Below are positions 63,262 through 64,000 of a DNA stretch of 64,000 nucleotides, one piece after another (within the stretch, counting starts at the first letter, position 1; each line of letters begins with the position of its first letter). The position numbers and the translations under genes were made by a program. The notes under the pieces are model-generated. The model had not been told where the DNA came from and did not search any database. It worked only from the letters and a program-made list of their open reading frames with translations. The stretch is from the NCBI RefSeq assembly GCF_014648415.1, contig NZ_BMRB01000007.1:186001-250000 (forward strand). The letters are read 5' to 3'. The DNA is from Actinokineospora fastidiosa. Its GTDB lineage: Bacteria > Actinomycetota > Actinomycetes > Mycobacteriales > Pseudonocardiaceae.

Positions 63262-63906
63262 CTCCTGGGGCGGGGCGGCCTTGCGCAGCCTGCTGGCGAG
63301 GACGGCGGCCTGGGTGCGGCGCTCGATCTGCAGCTTGGCCAGCACCTTGGAGACGTAGTTCTTCACCGTCTTCTCGGCCAGGAACATGCGCTCGCCGATC
63401 TGGCGGTTGGTCAGCCCCTCGCCGATGAGGTCGAAGACGTTGCGCTCCTGCTCGGTGAGGCTCGCCAGCGGGTCGGACTCGGTGCGCTCGCGGCGGATGC
63501 GCTCCAGCAGGGCGGTGGTGGTGCGGGCGTCGAGCAGCGAGCCGCCCGCGCCGACGGTGCGCACGGCGGCGACCAGGTCGGTGCCGAGCACCTGCTTGAG
63601 CACGTAGCCGGAGGCCCCGGCCATGATGGCCTCGAAGAGGGCCTCGTCGTCGGCGAACGAGGTCAGCATCAGGCAGCGCAGCCCGGGGTCGCGGGAGCGC
63701 AGCTCACGGCACAGCTCGACGCCGTTGCCGTCGGGCAGGCGCACGTCCAGCACCGCCACCTCGGCGCCGCTGACCGGCACCCGCACCAGGGCCTCGGCCA
63801 CCGAGCCCGCCTGCCCGACCACCTCGAACTCGGGCACGTCCTCGAACAGGTCGGCGATGCCCCTGCGGACGATCTCGTGGTCGTCCACCAGGAAGATCCG
63901 TGTCAT
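63259..63906 (-). CDS. NarL/DevR-type response regulator
   Basis: 215 residues from the ATG at 63906 (GAGGAGG upstream). Receiver domain with [14 protein letters not shown] (Asp pair), [11 protein letters not shown] (phospho-acceptor Asp ~54) and VLKQV (Lys). C-terminal Lux[48 protein letters not shown]. Closest in look to DevR/DosR of the mycobacterial hypoxia response. A DosR-like palindrome lies 81 bp upstream, pointing to autoregulation. No kinase gene is in view. Confidence 0.85.
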   Translation of the reverse strand: MTRIFLVDDHEIVRRGIADLFEDVPEFEVVGQAGSVAEALVRVPVSGAEVAVLDVRLPDGNGVELCRELRSRDPGLRCLMLTSFADDEALFEAIMAGASGYVLKQVLGTDLVAAVRTVGAGGSLLDARTTTALLERIRRERTESDPLASLTEQERNVFDLIGEGLTNRQIGERMFLAEKTVKNYVSKVLAKLQIERRTQAAVLASRLRKAAPPQE

Positions 63907-63986
63907 CGAAACAGCCTCCTCGCGCTCCACACCCAGCCTAGGACCGGGGGAGACCGGGGGCAGCCGACCGCCGACCCCGCCGATGA

Positions 63987-64000
63987 GGGACCAAAGTCCC
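63987..64000 (-). promoter_or_regulatory. DosR-box-like palindrome
   Basis: GGGACCAAAGTCCC at the window edge matches the core of the DevR/DosR consensus (GGGACTWWAGTCCC) with changes only in the centre. It lies 81 bp upstream of the devR-like start codon. Confidence 0.55.

Noticed and set aside
1..64000. CRISPR arrays, rRNA genes, intact prophage or complete IS elements
   Set aside because: No regularly spaced direct repeats, rRNA segments, phage structural genes or intact transposase with terminal repeats were seen.

Overview
The window is 64 kb of high-GC actinobacterial chromosome. Several things point to a filamentous or related actinomycete, most likely of the order Pseudonocardiales: strong G/C preference at third codon positions, many GTG and TTG starts, ATGA/GTGA/TGATG stop-start overlaps, an actinobacterial QcrB, a DevR-type regulator, DUF2690, DUF5914, DUF6338 and DUF6895 proteins, and an aromatic-carotenoid gene set. 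No rRNA, no intact tRNA and no CRISPR array were seen. Names rest on motif and family recognition by eye; no searches were run.

Region 1 (1-7.5 kb) is a minus-strand run encoding a zinc-ribbon/vWA-like protein (cut by the window edge), a double AAA ATPase, a coiled-coil protein, a CHAT (caspase-like) protease homologue and a small proline-rich protein. A divergent DUF6338 membrane protein and a minus-strand 4Fe-4S radical-SAM activase follow. It reads like a chaperone/ATPase-plus-protease conflict system. Region 2 (8.3-11.1 kb) is a tightly coupled pair, DUF262 followed by CBS-HEPN, with the look of a two-gene defence module. Region 3 (11-17 kb) is accessory DNA: a secreted DUF2690 protein divergent from an HTH-TM protein, an IS701-type transposase relic, orphan hypotheticals, a truncated ricin-lectin domain and long gene-poor stretches.

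Region 4 (17-33 kb) is mostly metabolism and regulation: LysR / AhpD-like / hemerythrin, a TAT-exported DUF5987 protein with a GMC oxidoreductase, a DinB protein, a FAD oxidase, a Nudix hydrolase, a large membrane protein joining a cytoplasmic NTPase-like part to an extracytoplasmic ligand-binding part, a WYL regulator divergent from an epoxide hydrolase, and several gene relics. Region 5 (32.7-37.2 kb) is a stress-signalling pair: a STAS antagonist and a ~1,370-residue hybrid kinase/receiver/SpoIIE phosphatase.

Region 6 (37.5-52.9 kb) is a carotenoid cluster. crtE-crtI-crtB lie on the plus strand behind a solitary qcrB. A crtD-like desaturase, cruG-like glycosyltransferase and cruF-like hydratase form a minus-strand operon next to crtU. 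A DUF5914 Rieske protein and a geranylgeranyl-reductase-like protein flank it. No lycopene cyclase is recognisable here although CrtU needs a beta-ring. Region 7 (53.1-56.8 kb) is an unusual fully overlapping operon: a 58-codon ORF, an unknown protein, two DUF6895 paralogues and a class-C beta-lactamase-like hydrolase. I consider it one of the best candidates for an undescribed system.

Region 8 (57.4-64 kb) holds stress genes: a GlsB-like membrane protein, a YbdK ligase, a TetR/SRPBCC divergent pair with a visible operator, a GH18-like protein, a lipoprotein, a densely structured putative RNA upstream of a MerR-type protein, and a DevR-like regulator with a DosR-box-like palindrome upstream.
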